NCBI GenBank assembly: GCA_026391715.1
Contig: JAPLDO010000228.1
Location: 1-48,686 of the forward strand
DNA: 48,686 bases
Source: Bacteroidota bacterium
GTDB taxonomy: Bacteria > Bacteroidota > Bacteroidia > Bacteroidales > FEN-979
Direction: 5' to 3'
Positions 31,301 to 39,570 of this stretch are shown here, one piece after another. The position numbers and the translations under genes are program-made. The notes under the pieces were generated by a model, which was given only the letters and a program-made list of their open reading frames with translations, was not told where the DNA came from and made no database searches. How positions within the stretch are numbered: the first letter of the stretch is position 1; every line of letters starts with the position of its first letter.

Positions 31301-34300
31301 GCCGACGGCGCGAGAGTAAGACCGTTTGCCGAAGGTATATTGTACCATCCGCCATTGCCAACCTGCGATTGCCACTGATAAGCAAAATTTCCACTTCCGC
31401 CCGCCGGGATTGCCGAGGCAATCGGAACAGGAGTTTCGCCAAAACAAATTATCTGATCCATGCCCGCCGTTCCTGTAACCAACAGGTCGTAAACGGTTAT
31501 TGTCACAATATTGCTGGTAACGTCGCGGTCGGGATTACACCAGGAGTCGGTCTGAATTATCCGGTAGTTTGTAGTAGCCGTGAGGGCTATCGGCGAAAAA
31601 ATCAGATCCGTTGCGCCGGAAATGTTATTCCACCCACCAATGCCCGTCTGTGCCTGCCATTGAAAGGTAAACAATCCGCTGCCGCCTGAAGGCGCTGAAA
31701 CAACCAATGCAGCAGGCGTTTCCCCGTTACAAATTGTTTGATTATTTCCAGCCGATCCAACAACTAATTGGTTGTAAACGGTTATAGTAACAACATTACT
31801 AATCGCCTCCTGATGAGGCGCGCACCAGGCGTCGGTTTGTATCACCCGATATTGGATAGTTGTAGTAAGCGAAGGCGGCGAATAAATCAGGTTAGTGGCT
31901 CCCGGAATATCGTTCCACCCCGCGCCTGCAATTTCATTCTGCCACTGATAAGTAAAGTTGCCGCTTCCTCCCACTGGAAGTGAAATGTGCAGTGGATTCG
32001 GGATTTCTCCGTAACAGAGTGTCTGGTCGGTATCCGCCGCGCCCGACATAAGCTGGTTATAAACTGTCACCGTAACAACATTGCTGGTTGCCTGTTGATA
32101 AGGATCACAATATATATCGGTGTGAATTACGCGATACTGGGTTGTTTCAGAAAGCGCGGGCGGCGAGTAAGTTTGCCCGATGGCAGATGGAATATCAACC
32201 CAACTACCGCTATTAGCCTTCAATTGCCACTGGTATGAAAAAGTTCCGCTACCTCCCGAAGGCGGCGTAACCGAAAGCTGCGAAGGTATTGTTCCAAAGC
32301 AAACAAACTGATCATTCGCGGCGCTACCAGAAACCAGTGGCTGGTGAACAGTGATTGTTACCAGATTGCTGATTACATCCTGAGCGGGATTACACCAGAT
32401 ATCTGTTTGAATAAGTTGATAAGATGTTGTGGTTGTCAATGCCGATGGCGAATATGCCAGGTTGGTGGCTCCCTGAATATTTGTCCAGTTTCCGGTACCG
32501 GTTTTTGCCTGCCATTGGTAAGTATAGTTGGAACTTCCGCCGGCGGGAACTGTTGCAATCAGAGGATCCGGCGTTTGATTATAACAGATCGTCTGATTAT
32601 TTCCAACTGTGCCCGAAACGAATGGACTGAAAACGGTTATTAGAATTTCATTTGTTGTAACAATTTGATCGGGGTTGCAAAAATTATCAGCTTGCCGCAG
32701 CCTGTAATGCGACGTTGTTGTGAGTTGAGGAGGCGAATAAGAGAGGTTGGTTGCGCCGTAAATATCTGTCCAGTTAACGCCAATCAACTCTTGCCACTGA
32801 TAGGCAAACATTCCGCTGCCGCCTGCCGGTAAAGTTGCCGAGATTGGTTGAGAAATCTGACCGTTGCAAACGGACTGATCCGGGCTGGCGGCGCCTGCTA
32901 TCATCGGGTTGAAAGTGAAAATGGTCATCTGATCATTTAAATCAGGGCAGGGATCGGCATTGGTGGAAGTTAAAGTCAGCGTAATCGTTGATCCCGCTTC
33001 CGATGGATCGGGATCATAAATGGCATTCAATGCCTGCCGGTTCGGAGTAAAAGTACCCGTTCCACCCGACCATACGCCTGTTATTGTTCCTCCTGTAATT
33101 GTTCCGGAAAGTATTACCGTTTCATTATCGCATACGCTCTGATTCGGACCAGCGTCAACCAGCGGCGCGAGGATATTGATAGTAATTTGATCCTGGGCTT
33201 CGGCGTTTGCGCAACCATTGGCGCCAAAAGCCCTGAGTGTAAGAATAACCTGCTTATTTGATAAATCAGCGGCAGTAAATGTATAAGTAGTCGCTAAACT
33301 GTACTGGTCGCTGAAATTAGAACCCGAAGGATTTGTAGGACTCGACCATTTCACTGAACTAAAACCGGTTGCTGTTCCTGTTAAATCAACAGTATTGGGA
33401 GGAAGATTACAAACGGTTATATCAGCCGCGCCTGCGTCAACGGTTGGACGAGGATCAATAACCACCTGCCCGCTCATCAGCGTATCGCATCCTTTGGAGG
33501 TAGTAGCTTTTACTTTATAAATACCCGCAGGCTGTGGCTGGTTAAACCAGAAACTTCCTGCGGCGACGGTTGTAGTTTCAACCGGAACAGGTAATTGCGA
33601 GCCATCCTGATGAACGATTTCATAAGTGGTATTGGCTTCGGCATTTTCCATACCTATATCCTGCAATTCGCAGTTGATTCCTTGAGGTTTCACACCATAA
33701 ACACCCGGTCGCTGATTGATCGTTACAATTCCAGTCATAGTATCGTTACAGGAAGTTATGGCTGAATGTGCGGTAACATAATAGTTACCTGGTTGGTATT
33801 TTATTCCCCAATGCAACGGGTTTCCGTCGCCTGGCAATGAAATAACAGTACCTGCGGGAGGATGGAGTTTGTAGGTTACATTTTCTTCGGAACCGCTGAG
33901 CCAAATATCCACGCCGGCACATGATTCTATCTGGGGATTCAATGTAAAGCGAACCGGATCCAACTGAAGTAGAAGGCTGCCGGTCATCGTTTCGGTGCAA
34001 TTGTTTGCCACATTCCGCGCGCTAATGGTATAGGGTCCGGGAACGGTGATAAACCCAAAACTCAGCGGGTCTGCGCCTCCGATACCGGGTTTAGGAAGCG
34101 ACCAGGGGGCGCCACTAAGAAACAAGGTATATTCAATTCCGATATCCGAATGTTCAAGCAGGATTTCTTTTCCAACACCAGGGTCAAAACACACTATTCC
34201 TGTTGGTAACATCTGATATTTTGAAGGACTTGAAAGAACGATTACAGAGTCATTCATCTGAGAGTGACAGATGTTATTTGCATCATAAGTTATCACAACA

Positions 34301-37300
34301 TAAGTCCACGGAACGCTGGTTGATCCGAATACCAATGGCTGACCGTTTATCCCGGTTCTGGTAGAAAAATTCGGATCGGGCAAAATGTATGGAGTACCTG
34401 TTGAAGGATCAATTTTATGCACCCGGTATGTATAGCCAGTTTCGGAATTATCGAGACCAATTTCGGTAAGTCCGCAATGGGCTCCCGATGGCGTGATGTT
34501 ATATGGAACCGGATTTTGCCAGATCGCCTTTTCATCATCCATATACACATCGCATCCGGTTATGGGATTATATGCCAGAACCTTGTAAACGCCGGGAGTA
34601 AACTGATGCCCGAAATTTATGGCGCCTGTTCCGCCCAGCCACGGACCTTGTGTGAACTGAGAGCCGGTTGCAGGGGTGCAAACGAGGCTGTACCATATTC
34701 CTGGCTGAGAATTTTCGAGTGAAAATTCATCGCCGGCGCACAATGAACCTGCCGGAGAAAACAGGAACTGCAAAGGCAATGGTAAAATGATCGCTTCATC
34801 ATCAATCCATACCCAACATCCGGTTAGCGGATAGGTGGCTTTGATTTTATATGTTCCGGGGTTTATCTGAATACCAAAATCCAACGGACCAGGTCCGGTT
34901 CTGCTGATACCCGTATTCACATTTCCGTTGAAAAGCTCATATAAAACGCCAATCTGGCTTCCATTAAGGGTAATAATGTCGCCGGGACAATTTCCGGTAG
35001 AGCCGATCACGTAATTTGGCACAGGATTCGGGTTAATCGTCACAACGCATTGACCATTCATCAATATTGACTGTTGGTTGGTAATATTTGTGCCGAGAAT
35101 AGTATAGACGCCGCTTTCCGGAATCGTCCACTCAAGCGTATCGCCCGTGCCTGACTGCATTCCGCCGGGAACCGGCACACTGCTCTTCAGCAATTGGTAA
35201 TCAATACCAAAATCGGAACCGTCAAGGGTTATCGCTACCGGAGTGCCTGCGCATACCGGCGGAGGACAAATTAAATTGTACTTCTCCGGTTCGGTGTTAA
35301 TTATTATGCTGTAATAAAAAGGCGTTCCCAAACATTCAACGCCTCCTGGCAATGCAATCCAAGGCGTTACTTTATATTTGAGAGTACATGTTGCAGGTCC
35401 TCCCGTTGAAATCGAAAGCAATTGTGCTGGTAGCAGGGCGGCTGTTCCATTCATCAGGTATGGGCTGATAAATCCCGGACAGGTTACGTCGAAAAACTCC
35501 CAACGAAAATTTACTCCATCAACATTTGATGTAAAGGTAACCGGTACTGTCATCTGACCGGAAACCAAAACCTGGAAATTTACCGAATTGGATATCTGCG
35601 CCACCGGCATTACATTCACTACGAGTGTAACAGAATTTCCCGCGCAAAAATTCGGCGCCGGACCATGTGGAGTAATGTCGTAAGTAACCTGACAAGGCAC
35701 GCTTCCATAGTTGAATAAAATATCGCCAATGGTGATTCCCTGACCGCTGTTATTGCCAATACAGCTCCCCGCCGATGTAGTCCAGGTATAGGTTGAGCCG
35801 GATACTGATGAAACCGGCGAATAATTAACCGCATCGCCCGAACAAAGACTAACGGTCAACGCACTTGTAATTACCGGAACCGGATCAACGGCAATTGTAG
35901 TATTGGAAGTACAGGAAGCAAACCCGTCCCATATAACGCAAACATAGTTTGTTGAAGTGGTTGGACAAACGTCAATACATTGCAAAGAAGAGGTAAATCC
36001 GGGAGGAGTCGAAGTCCAGCTATAAGTATAATTTCCTGAACCTCCTGATGCAGTTGCACAGATGTGAGCTTGTCCGTTGAGGCAATCAGGACAAATACTG
36101 TTTGGGTTTGCTGCAATTGAACAAACCAAGGGATTTCCGGTGATGGAAATTACCGTATTATCGCTTCCCTCGCAACCATTTGAGTCAGTGACTTTATAGT
36201 TGAAAGTGGTGGTGGTGGTAAGTGCAACCGATGTGACCGTCTGTTGAAAGGGATCCCCGTTAATCTTATCCGACGGCGACCATTGATGATTAGTGTATGG
36301 TAGCGTTCCGCCGGTAGCCGACCCTGTAAGAGTGATTGTCCAGCCATTTGGAATAGGCGCGTATAGTCCTGCTTCAGCCACCGGATTGGGGTTTACATCA
36401 ATGATTACCACATTGCTTGTATCTGCATGGCATGAAGCTGATGACGATACAATTCTGCGGAAATGGGTTTTTACGATGAGTGGCGCTGGCTGGTATGTTG
36501 GTCCATCCGCGCCGGGAATATTGATAAATGTTGTATAAGGGGAAACTGTTGATTTCTGCCACTGAAATATATAAAGCCCACATGCCCCTACAGGGTCGGT
36601 TCCCATGAGTGGAGCGGGAGCCTTACCGGCGCATATTTCAGTGGAACTTACCGGAATTTGATTATTTGAAATAGGTTCGCAGAAGTTAATGATGATCGGT
36701 TGATAGGTAAGGCTGATGGCGCCGGCGATGATGGTCCAGATTGAACCGCCATCTGTGGATTGTTCCCAACTGAAGGTGAAAGGCGAGGAACCGCCAAAAG
36801 GCGCTGTCCCGGTGATTAGAGCTGGCTGAGCGGCGCCGCATACCGACTGATCACCCAAAATCAGATTATTCTGAACTGCGGGATGAATGGTAATCTCCAA
36901 AGAGGTTGAGAAATCTGAACAGTCTCCTGCATCATAAGCAGTTCGCCGGTACAGGGTTGACTCACATAGGGGTGAATTGATCTGGTAATTCTGACCGGTT
37001 CCACCTACCGCTATTGGTTCCCAGCCAGTACCCTGATTTTTATCCCACTGAAAAGTATAGGTTCCACTGCCTCCCTGCGGCATCGCGCCGGTAATGGTAA
37101 TTTGGGAAATACATCCGCAAAACTGTGCCGGCGATAATGAAATCACATTGTTTGACAGCAATTGAGTAATATGAACGGTCATGGTTTTATTATCGCTGCC
37201 ACATCCATTGTTGATGGTAACCTTGACAAGATAATCGCCAAAATCGGGAAAATTGATGACCGGATTATATGAAGAATCGGTGGTACCCTGTTCAAAAGTA

Positions 37301-39570
37301 ACTCCTGCAGAAGGTGTAACTTCCCACAAAATACTGATCGTTGATGAATCGCAGTTCAGATTATATGCCGGATTAAATAATCTTGGACCGGGCCCGCAGT
37401 AATAGACTTCATTTTGAGGAAAGGCAACCAGCGGAGGTTCACAAACCAGAACTGGCAGTTCCGTGAAACTCGTATCACAACTGTTTACCAACCTTAATTT
37501 GATGTTATACAAATAATCGGGGGGCTGTCCCATTGCGGTGAATTTAATCAATGGCTCCGAATAGGTGTTATCGCCTTCATGAAAGGGTGTTACAATCTGC
37601 CAACCAACCGGCGGTGTTATTGTCCACAGGTATTTCGGAATTCCCATACCGCCAACTTCACTTGTATCGTGGATTTGCACATACTTTGGAACACAAGCCT
37701 CGGTTGTGTCAAATACAAAGTTCGCTGTTGGATTGGTTTGAACGTAAAGATATTTGACAATGGTATCAAAACCGGAATTATTGGTCAAATTCTGTCCTGT
37801 ATAGGTGATAAGTGTAATAGTATAAATTTGGCCACTGTTTGTAAATGTGTGTATAGGGTTTGCCAGGATGGAGGTATTATTTGTTCCCGAAGCCGGATCT
37901 CCAAAATTCCAGTTGTAAAAGGTATTTGAAGTATATGCGCTTCCATTGGGAAAAATGTAGAACCCCGGATGAGTGAGATTTGAAAAAGGCACCGGATTGC
38001 ATCCAACTATATGGTCAGGAATAGTATCGCCAGTCCACCAGCCATTTCCACCTTCCCATCCGCCGCCAAAGTTACCTTGCGCCATACATGAAACATGAAT
38101 AGGAAAAACTGTGGTGATAATTTTCCCACAGGGGTTTTTAACAGTACAAATAGCTTTATATGCATAAAGTCCATCAATCATTGAATCGGAACATGTTGTA
38201 TAGATATGGGGTAAAATATGATCTGCGGGTAAATCTTCCTGATATATGGTATCCGTGATACCATCCCCGAAATTATAAACATATTCAGTTCCTGGCGTAC
38301 TCGAATAAGCCTGTTCGGGAATAATGAAATTAACGAGAAAAGGCGCAATGCCATAAGTGTTCGGAGGAGTAGTCAAGCCTCCTCCAGGGTTGCTGCCAAC
38401 AAAAACTCCATATTGCCGGCTGTTGTTACATCCGTTTTGTCCGTTAACTGAATAATTAATGGCTTGTTCGCCTAAACAGGTATAGGTTACAGGAATGTTT
38501 GCCGTAAAGGTCGCGCTATTAAAGGTTGGGGTTGTCGTACAATTACCCCACGTAATGTTGTATAAAGTATTTGAAGCGGATGTAGTTGTTGCATTATGAA
38601 ATTCAAAGTACCCCAGCGGATTCACATTGTTGGCGCCGCAGTATGCAAATGTATTCGGATAATTAGGATTTGTCGCGTTCAATACATCAGTTAGGGTGAC
38701 ATCGGGTTTCTGGGTAACTGTAACCGGCTGAATAATTGTATCCTTACAGCCATTGGCGTCGGTTACCCGAAAATTTACATGAAAGGTTTCCGAGCCATTA
38801 CCCCAGGCTTCAAAAACATGAGAGGGATTCTGTAGCGTTGATACATTCCTTGGCACGGAATTGACGTCGTCAAATTTCCAGAGATATGTAAGCCCGGCGC
38901 CTGGAGTTGTGCTTGTGAAAGTAACCGGAGTACTTGAACATGGATTCGTTATCAGATAGGTAAAACTGGCAACCGGAGGCGTATTCAGGATTATTGTAAC
39001 GTTTCCCATGTTTTTTAAGCAACCTGTAGAGATAATTTTCGCCTTAACTGTGTAAATACCAGGCGTAGTAAAATATCCAAAGGAATGACTATACCCATCG
39101 CCAGGCCAGGCAGTTCCCTGTGAAACAGCGCCGAGAAAAACTTCATATTCAGCGCCTGGCTGCGATCCGGCAATCATAATTACAACTCCCGAAGCATCAG
39201 GATAATTACAGAATTTCCCATTCGTGGGAAGCGTGCTTACTACAAATGACGATGGTTGAGGATCCATCCAAACCGTTATCTGATTTGTTGTAGGAACAGT
39301 AATGTATGTACCCGATTGGTAATCGCCCGGAAAAGTAACAGTTCCACCGTTGCCAACCACGGTTGCCAGGTCGCCCGGACCAGATAACGGTTTTCTGAGC
39401 CTATAGGTAATCCCGTTAACTGAATTATCAATTTTAAACTTCAAACCCGTTGTACCCTGGCAGTAATGGCTGTTGGGAGGATCAGTGACAAGAGTAGCAA
39501 CTGCGCCATAAACAAATTGACTAATCAAAATTGTTGTAGCGCAAAGCAGATAGCGTAAATATATTTTCAT
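25054..39570 (-). CDS. Second giant secreted PKD/Ig-like multidomain protein with T9SS type B sorting domain
   Basis: This protein has 4,838 residues in one frame. It starts with a signal peptide (MKIYLRYLLCATTILISQF, then VYGA). The order is: N-terminal region with SETG-like and PKD domains collinear with the first giant protein (about 37200-39490); three divergent GGSG-YQW domains (about 36400-37150); CSG-like and SprB-like domains; seven SETG-type repeats (33480-35290); a 285-bp repeat array of eleven units (29770-32901); five further Ig-like domains (28480-29770); about a dozen PKD domains (25381-28480); and a C-terminal type IX sorting domain from YDNLFVPNAFSPT (25380). The C-terminal third aligns domain by domain with the first giant protein, so the two are paralogues. 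It is likely a long extracellular fibre or adhesin. I see no enzymatic domain. The gene precedes the other giant gene and follows the eno terminator. Confidence 0.93.
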   Translation of the reverse strand: MKIYLRYLLCATTILISQFVYGAVATLVTDPPNSHYCQGTTGLKFKIDNSVNGITYRLRKPLSGPGDLATVVGNGGTVTFPGDYQSGTYITVPTTNQITVWMDPQPSSFVVSTLPTNGKFCNYPDASGVVIMIAGSQPGAEYEVFLGAVSQGTAWPGDGYSHSFGYFTTPGIYTVKAKIISTGCLKNMGNVTIILNTPPVASFTYLITNPCSSTPVTFTSTTPGAGLTYLWKFDDVNSVPRNVSTLQNPSHVFEAWGNGSETFHVNFRVTDANGCKDTIIQPVTVTQKPDVTLTDVLNATNPNYPNTFAYCGANNVNPLGYFEFHNATTTSASNTLYNITWGNCTTTPTFNSATFTANIPVTYTCLGEQAINYSVNGQNGCNNSRQYGVFVGSNPGGGLTTPPNTYGIAPFLVNFIIPEQAYSSTPGTEYVYNFGDGITDTIYQEDLPADHILPHIYTTCSDSMIDGLYAYKAICTVKNPCGKIITTVFPIHVSCMAQGNFGGGWEGGNGWWTGDTIPDHIVGCNPVPFSNLTHPGFYIFPNGSAYTSNTFYNWNFGDPASGTNNTSILANPIHTFTNSGQIYTITLITYTGQNLTNNSGFDTIVKYLYVQTNPTANFVFDTTEACVPKYVQIHDTSEVGGMGIPKYLWTITPPVGWQIVTPFHEGDNTYSEPLIKFTAMGQPPDYLYNIKLRLVNSCDTSFTELPVLVCEPPLVAFPQNEVYYCGPGPRLFNPAYNLNCDSSTISILWEVTPSAGVTFEQGTTDSSYNPVINFPDFGDYLVKVTINNGCGSDNKTMTVHITQLLSNNVISLSPAQFCGCISQITITGAMPQGGSGTYTFQWDKNQGTGWEPIAVGGTGQNYQINSPLCESTLYRRTAYDAGDCSDFSTSLEITIHPAVQNNLILGDQSVCGAAQPALITGTAPFGGSSPFTFSWEQSTDGGSIWTIIAGAISLTYQPIIINFCEPISNNQIPVSSTEICAGKAPAPLMGTDPVGACGLYIFQWQKSTVSPYTTFINIPGADGPTYQPAPLIVKTHFRRIVSSSASCHADTSNVVIIDVNPNPVAEAGLYAPIPNGWTITLTGSATGGTLPYTNHQWSPSDKINGDPFQQTVTSVALTTTTTFNYKVTDSNGCEGSDNTVISITGNPLVCSIAANPNSICPDCLNGQAHICATASGGSGNYTYSWTSTPPGFTSSLQCIDVCPTTSTNYVCVIWDGFASCTSNTTIAVDPVPVITSALTVSLCSGDAVNYSPVSSVSGSTYTWTTSAGSCIGNNSGQGITIGDILFNYGSVPCQVTYDITPHGPAPNFCAGNSVTLVVNVMPVAQISNSVNFQVLVSGQMTVPVTFTSNVDGVNFRWEFFDVTCPGFISPYLMNGTAALLPAQLLSISTGGPATCTLKYKVTPWIALPGGVECLGTPFYYSIIINTEPEKYNLICPPPVCAGTPVAITLDGSDFGIDYQLLKSSVPVPGGMQSGTGDTLEWTIPESGVYTILGTNITNQQSILMNGQCVVTINPNPVPNYVIGSTGNCPGDIITLNGSQIGVLYELFNGNVNTGISRTGPGPLDFGIQINPGTYKIKATYPLTGCWVWIDDEAIILPLPLQFLFSPAGSLCAGDEFSLENSQPGIWYSLVCTPATGSQFTQGPWLGGTGAINFGHQFTPGVYKVLAYNPITGCDVYMDDEKAIWQNPVPYNITPSGAHCGLTEIGLDNSETGYTYRVHKIDPSTGTPYILPDPNFSTRTGINGQPLVFGSTSVPWTYVVITYDANNICHSQMNDSVIVLSSPSKYQMLPTGIVCFDPGVGKEILLEHSDIGIEYTLFLSGAPWSLPKPGIGGADPLSFGFITVPGPYTISARNVANNCTETMTGSLLLQLDPVRFTLNPQIESCAGVDIWLSGSEENVTYKLHPPAGTVISLPGDGNPLHWGIKYQPGNYYVTAHSAITSCNDTMTGIVTINQRPGVYGVKPQGINCELQDIGMENAEANTTYEIVHQDGSQLPVPVETTTVAAGSFWFNQPQPAGIYKVKATTSKGCDTLMSGQVVIDPRPTVDAGAADITVCNLPPNTVDLTGTATGFSSVKWSSPTNPSGSNFSDQYSLATTYTFTAADLSNKQVILTLRAFGANGCANAEAQDQITINILAPLVDAGPNQSVCDNETVILSGTITGGTITGVWSGGTGTFTPNRQALNAIYDPDPSEAGSTITLTLTSTNADPCPDLNDQMTIFTFNPMIAGAASPDQSVCNGQISQPISATLPAGGSGMFAYQWQELIGVNWTDIYGATNLSYSPPQLTTTSHYRLRQADNFCNPDQIVTTNEILITVFSPFVSGTVGNNQTICYNQTPDPLIATVPAGGSSNYTYQWQAKTGTGNWTNIQGATNLAYSPSALTTTTSYQLIQTDIWCNPAQDVISNLVTITVHQPLVSGSAANDQFVCFGTIPSQLSVTPPSGGSGTFSYQWQLKANSGSWVDIPSAIGQTYSPPALSETTQYRVIHTDIYCDPYQQATSNVVTVTVYNQLMSGAADTDQTLCYGEIPNPLHISLPVGGSGNFTYQWQNEIAGAGWNDIPGATNLIYSPPSLTTTIQYRVIQTDAWCAPHQEAISNVVTITVYNQLVVGSAGNNQTICNGETPAALVVSAPSGGSGLFTFQWQAQTGIGGWNNISGATDLIFSPIALTATTNYRIIQTDSWCNPDRDVTSNIVTITVYDLLVTGTAGMDQIICFGETPVPIASAIPAGGSGNFAYQWQSQVGNGGWYNIPSANGLTLAPSALTQTTQYRLIQTDDYCNPDQEEVSNIVTITVSGQLFAGVTSADQSICYGETPVPLSATIPAGGSGNFTYQWQEQVGAGAWNNIANAYSLLYAPTPLTATTRFRVVQSDNRCNPLQTVTSNIVTITVFGQLGSGTASSDQTICMGETPVAVAISIPSGGSGAFSYHWQLQVGGGAWNNIPGATNSQFAPPALTQSTKYRVIQKDNQCVPSPEIISNEVTVTVHELMVSGTVTVNQTICYAEAPDPLNISVPSGGSGNFTYQWQIQAVDGSWNDIPGANDLLYNPQALTATTHYRVVQSDIDCDPVHQINSNVVTISVYDQLFAGNVGVDQTICYGETPNPLIAVLPGGGSGNFVYNWQVKDGFGGWNNIFGATTLIWAPPSLFATTQYRIVQTDNHCSPEQLVNSVTVTITVYDEFVAGVAGVDQIICMLETPEPVTATLPAGGSGNRVFRWQSKTLTSAWTDIPNATTLSYSPPALSETTIFRLKQSDTWCNPDQEKITNEVTITATPVPVPTISGAPLVCINSTGNVYQTEPDNLNYTWNVTGGTITAGGGTNDNTVTIKWTTLGQGTVSVNYHENSHNCPAASPTVIHVNVVSPPVPVIATIPAGTSVGCIDECITFETEPGMTNYQWLTSTGGQICSLGQSTDRRVVVKWTSAGFHWVSVNYTGLAGCAATTSTVFPVTIIPAPTPTITGPNFVCEGSLTATYLTEPGMTGYQWTIPAGGTIAGGQGTNHLTVIWNTIGNHTVTVTYTNYFGCEAVTPTIYQVSVTPLPVPLIVGNLSVCIGSANNIYSTAPGNSGYVWTTSAGGVITGGGGVNDYTVTIQWNSSGFQSVSVSYTDVNGCEATFPTTINVFVNPSPAPAIAGPDTVCRSENSMVYSTQPGMSGYIWTVSAGGQIVNGTGTNTIGVNWFATGNQTVSVNYSNASGCNSTNPTLFNVSVNDRPFTDFIANNVCKGSPTTFTNQSTTAFGTITTYLWEFGDGQTSQAEDPVHLYLNAGLYNVKLTVTNTAGCVKDTTKQANVWGKPNALFSYGVSNCAGDSVQFTDLSTTVHGYINQWTWDFGDGSAPVVIPLQGNPNVKHRFLNSGTFNVKLTITTSDDCISQKINPVSVAPRPLANFAFSTASCALLPVQFTDLSQLNGGLPITSWIWNFGEPISGIANTSPLQNPVHVYQSGGIYSVKLIVTNANGCLDSIRKSVTINATPVAKFAVDSSCIQSPTQFTDSSTTVAGTIVAWAWNFGDPASGANNISTLENPTHIFNTPGNYWVSLHVTNSNQCGKDTAIMVTANPKPIADFQHSVPCMQDTTQFTDLSIAPNSSIKSWRWNFGDNGTDSIQNPKHAYLTAGTFNVTLIVTNLYNCSDTVTKPMVVRYKPLSAFNWQSYFCPANEVNFQDSSQAYGGAFISSRIWIFEPGSTFNGINPQHHFGSNDTTYSVTLMVTDNFGCKDTTFENVYVKPGYDLTFDYDTACLGAATHFRAINRAAGDTLYSLRWDFGDPDSGPNNFSTMYEPEHEFSQTGTFVVSLKAWNSNNCVDSLFRIVQVRKLAEPDFTFQTLTCIDTVRFVDKSKPGFGTIAKWKWIWGDGTPSITIMPPAKGDTMHVYANPGDYPVKLIATNSHGCTDSIVKEVSVACIAAAFTQLNSFNCSSDSISFLDGSSPVNRISSWHWNFGDTKTLDYTAYRDTVCHKFAPGTYQVTLTIKTSSGGAIISADHQLSIIVHAAPVANFTTNTVCYGDSTRFTDLAQENQVPITYREWKFGDGSSVAFSDIIVNPVHKYLHGGVYNNKFIVKNNIGCRDSIIKPVIVHKLPVASFTNSTACQRYDIKFADGSGMGDTTMMKWWWNFNNPENPYDTLRTRLVTKRFDSAGIYPVYFKVMDKNGCIDDTINIGFDVEQSPVAAFTITENFDGKPGKIRLNNESSGAKEKAYKWDYQTGTSVEMNPVVTYTDDNTVYIIELVTWNYENCYDTTSLSYEFHYDNLFVPNAFSPTSLALDVREFKPKGVNLSAYHVTVFDKWGHLLWENTELDTSGRPVSGWDGAFNGELMPQDVYIWKISATFKNGKVWEGSESGTGSVSNMGTVTLIR
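28480..29770 (-). repeat. Five Ig-like repeats of about 85 residues
   Basis: Units share P-xIxGPxxVC at the start, then xYxTEPGMxGYxWTxSAGGxIxxG and a VSVNYTNxxGC end. Measured steps are 255 and 261 bp between the third, fourth and fifth copies, so spacing is less rigid than in the neighbouring 285-bp array. The pattern matches PKD-like or Ig-like domains of Bacteroidota surface proteins. Confidence 0.8.
29770..32901 (-). repeat. Eleven tandem 285-bp (95-residue) Ig-like repeats
   Basis: Each unit reads roughly V-x-G-xAGxDQTIC, GETPxPL, PAGGSGNFTYQWQ, GWNNIPGAT, YxPxxLTxTTxYR-xQTDxxCNP, SNxVTITVY. The D/N-Q-x-x-C codons lie at 32872, 32590, 32305, 32020, 31735, 31450, 31165, 30880, 30595, 30310 and 30025. 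The first step is 282 bp and the next nine are exactly 285 bp. Each repeat has two cysteines at fixed places. An Ig-like beta-sandwich is inferred. Confidence 0.93.
33480..35290 (-). repeat. Seven contiguous SETG-type repeats of about 86 residues
   Basis: These are the same unnamed repeat family as at 14969-17300: L-GSxxGxxYxL, a G-G-x-PLxFG turn, GxYxVxA, Cys, M-x-G. The copies start near PPPVCAG, STGNCPG, PAGSLCAG, PSGAHCGL, PTGIVC, PQIESCAG and PQGINC. One copy (PSGAHCGL) carries an insertion of about 15 residues. Confidence 0.75.

Noticed and set aside
8120-39570. Many shorter open frames of 60-180 codons on both strands within the giant genes
   Set aside because: They are shadows of the repetitive coding sequence: they recur at the period of the domain repeats, have skewed composition rich in Arg, Asn and Tyr, and resemble no known protein.
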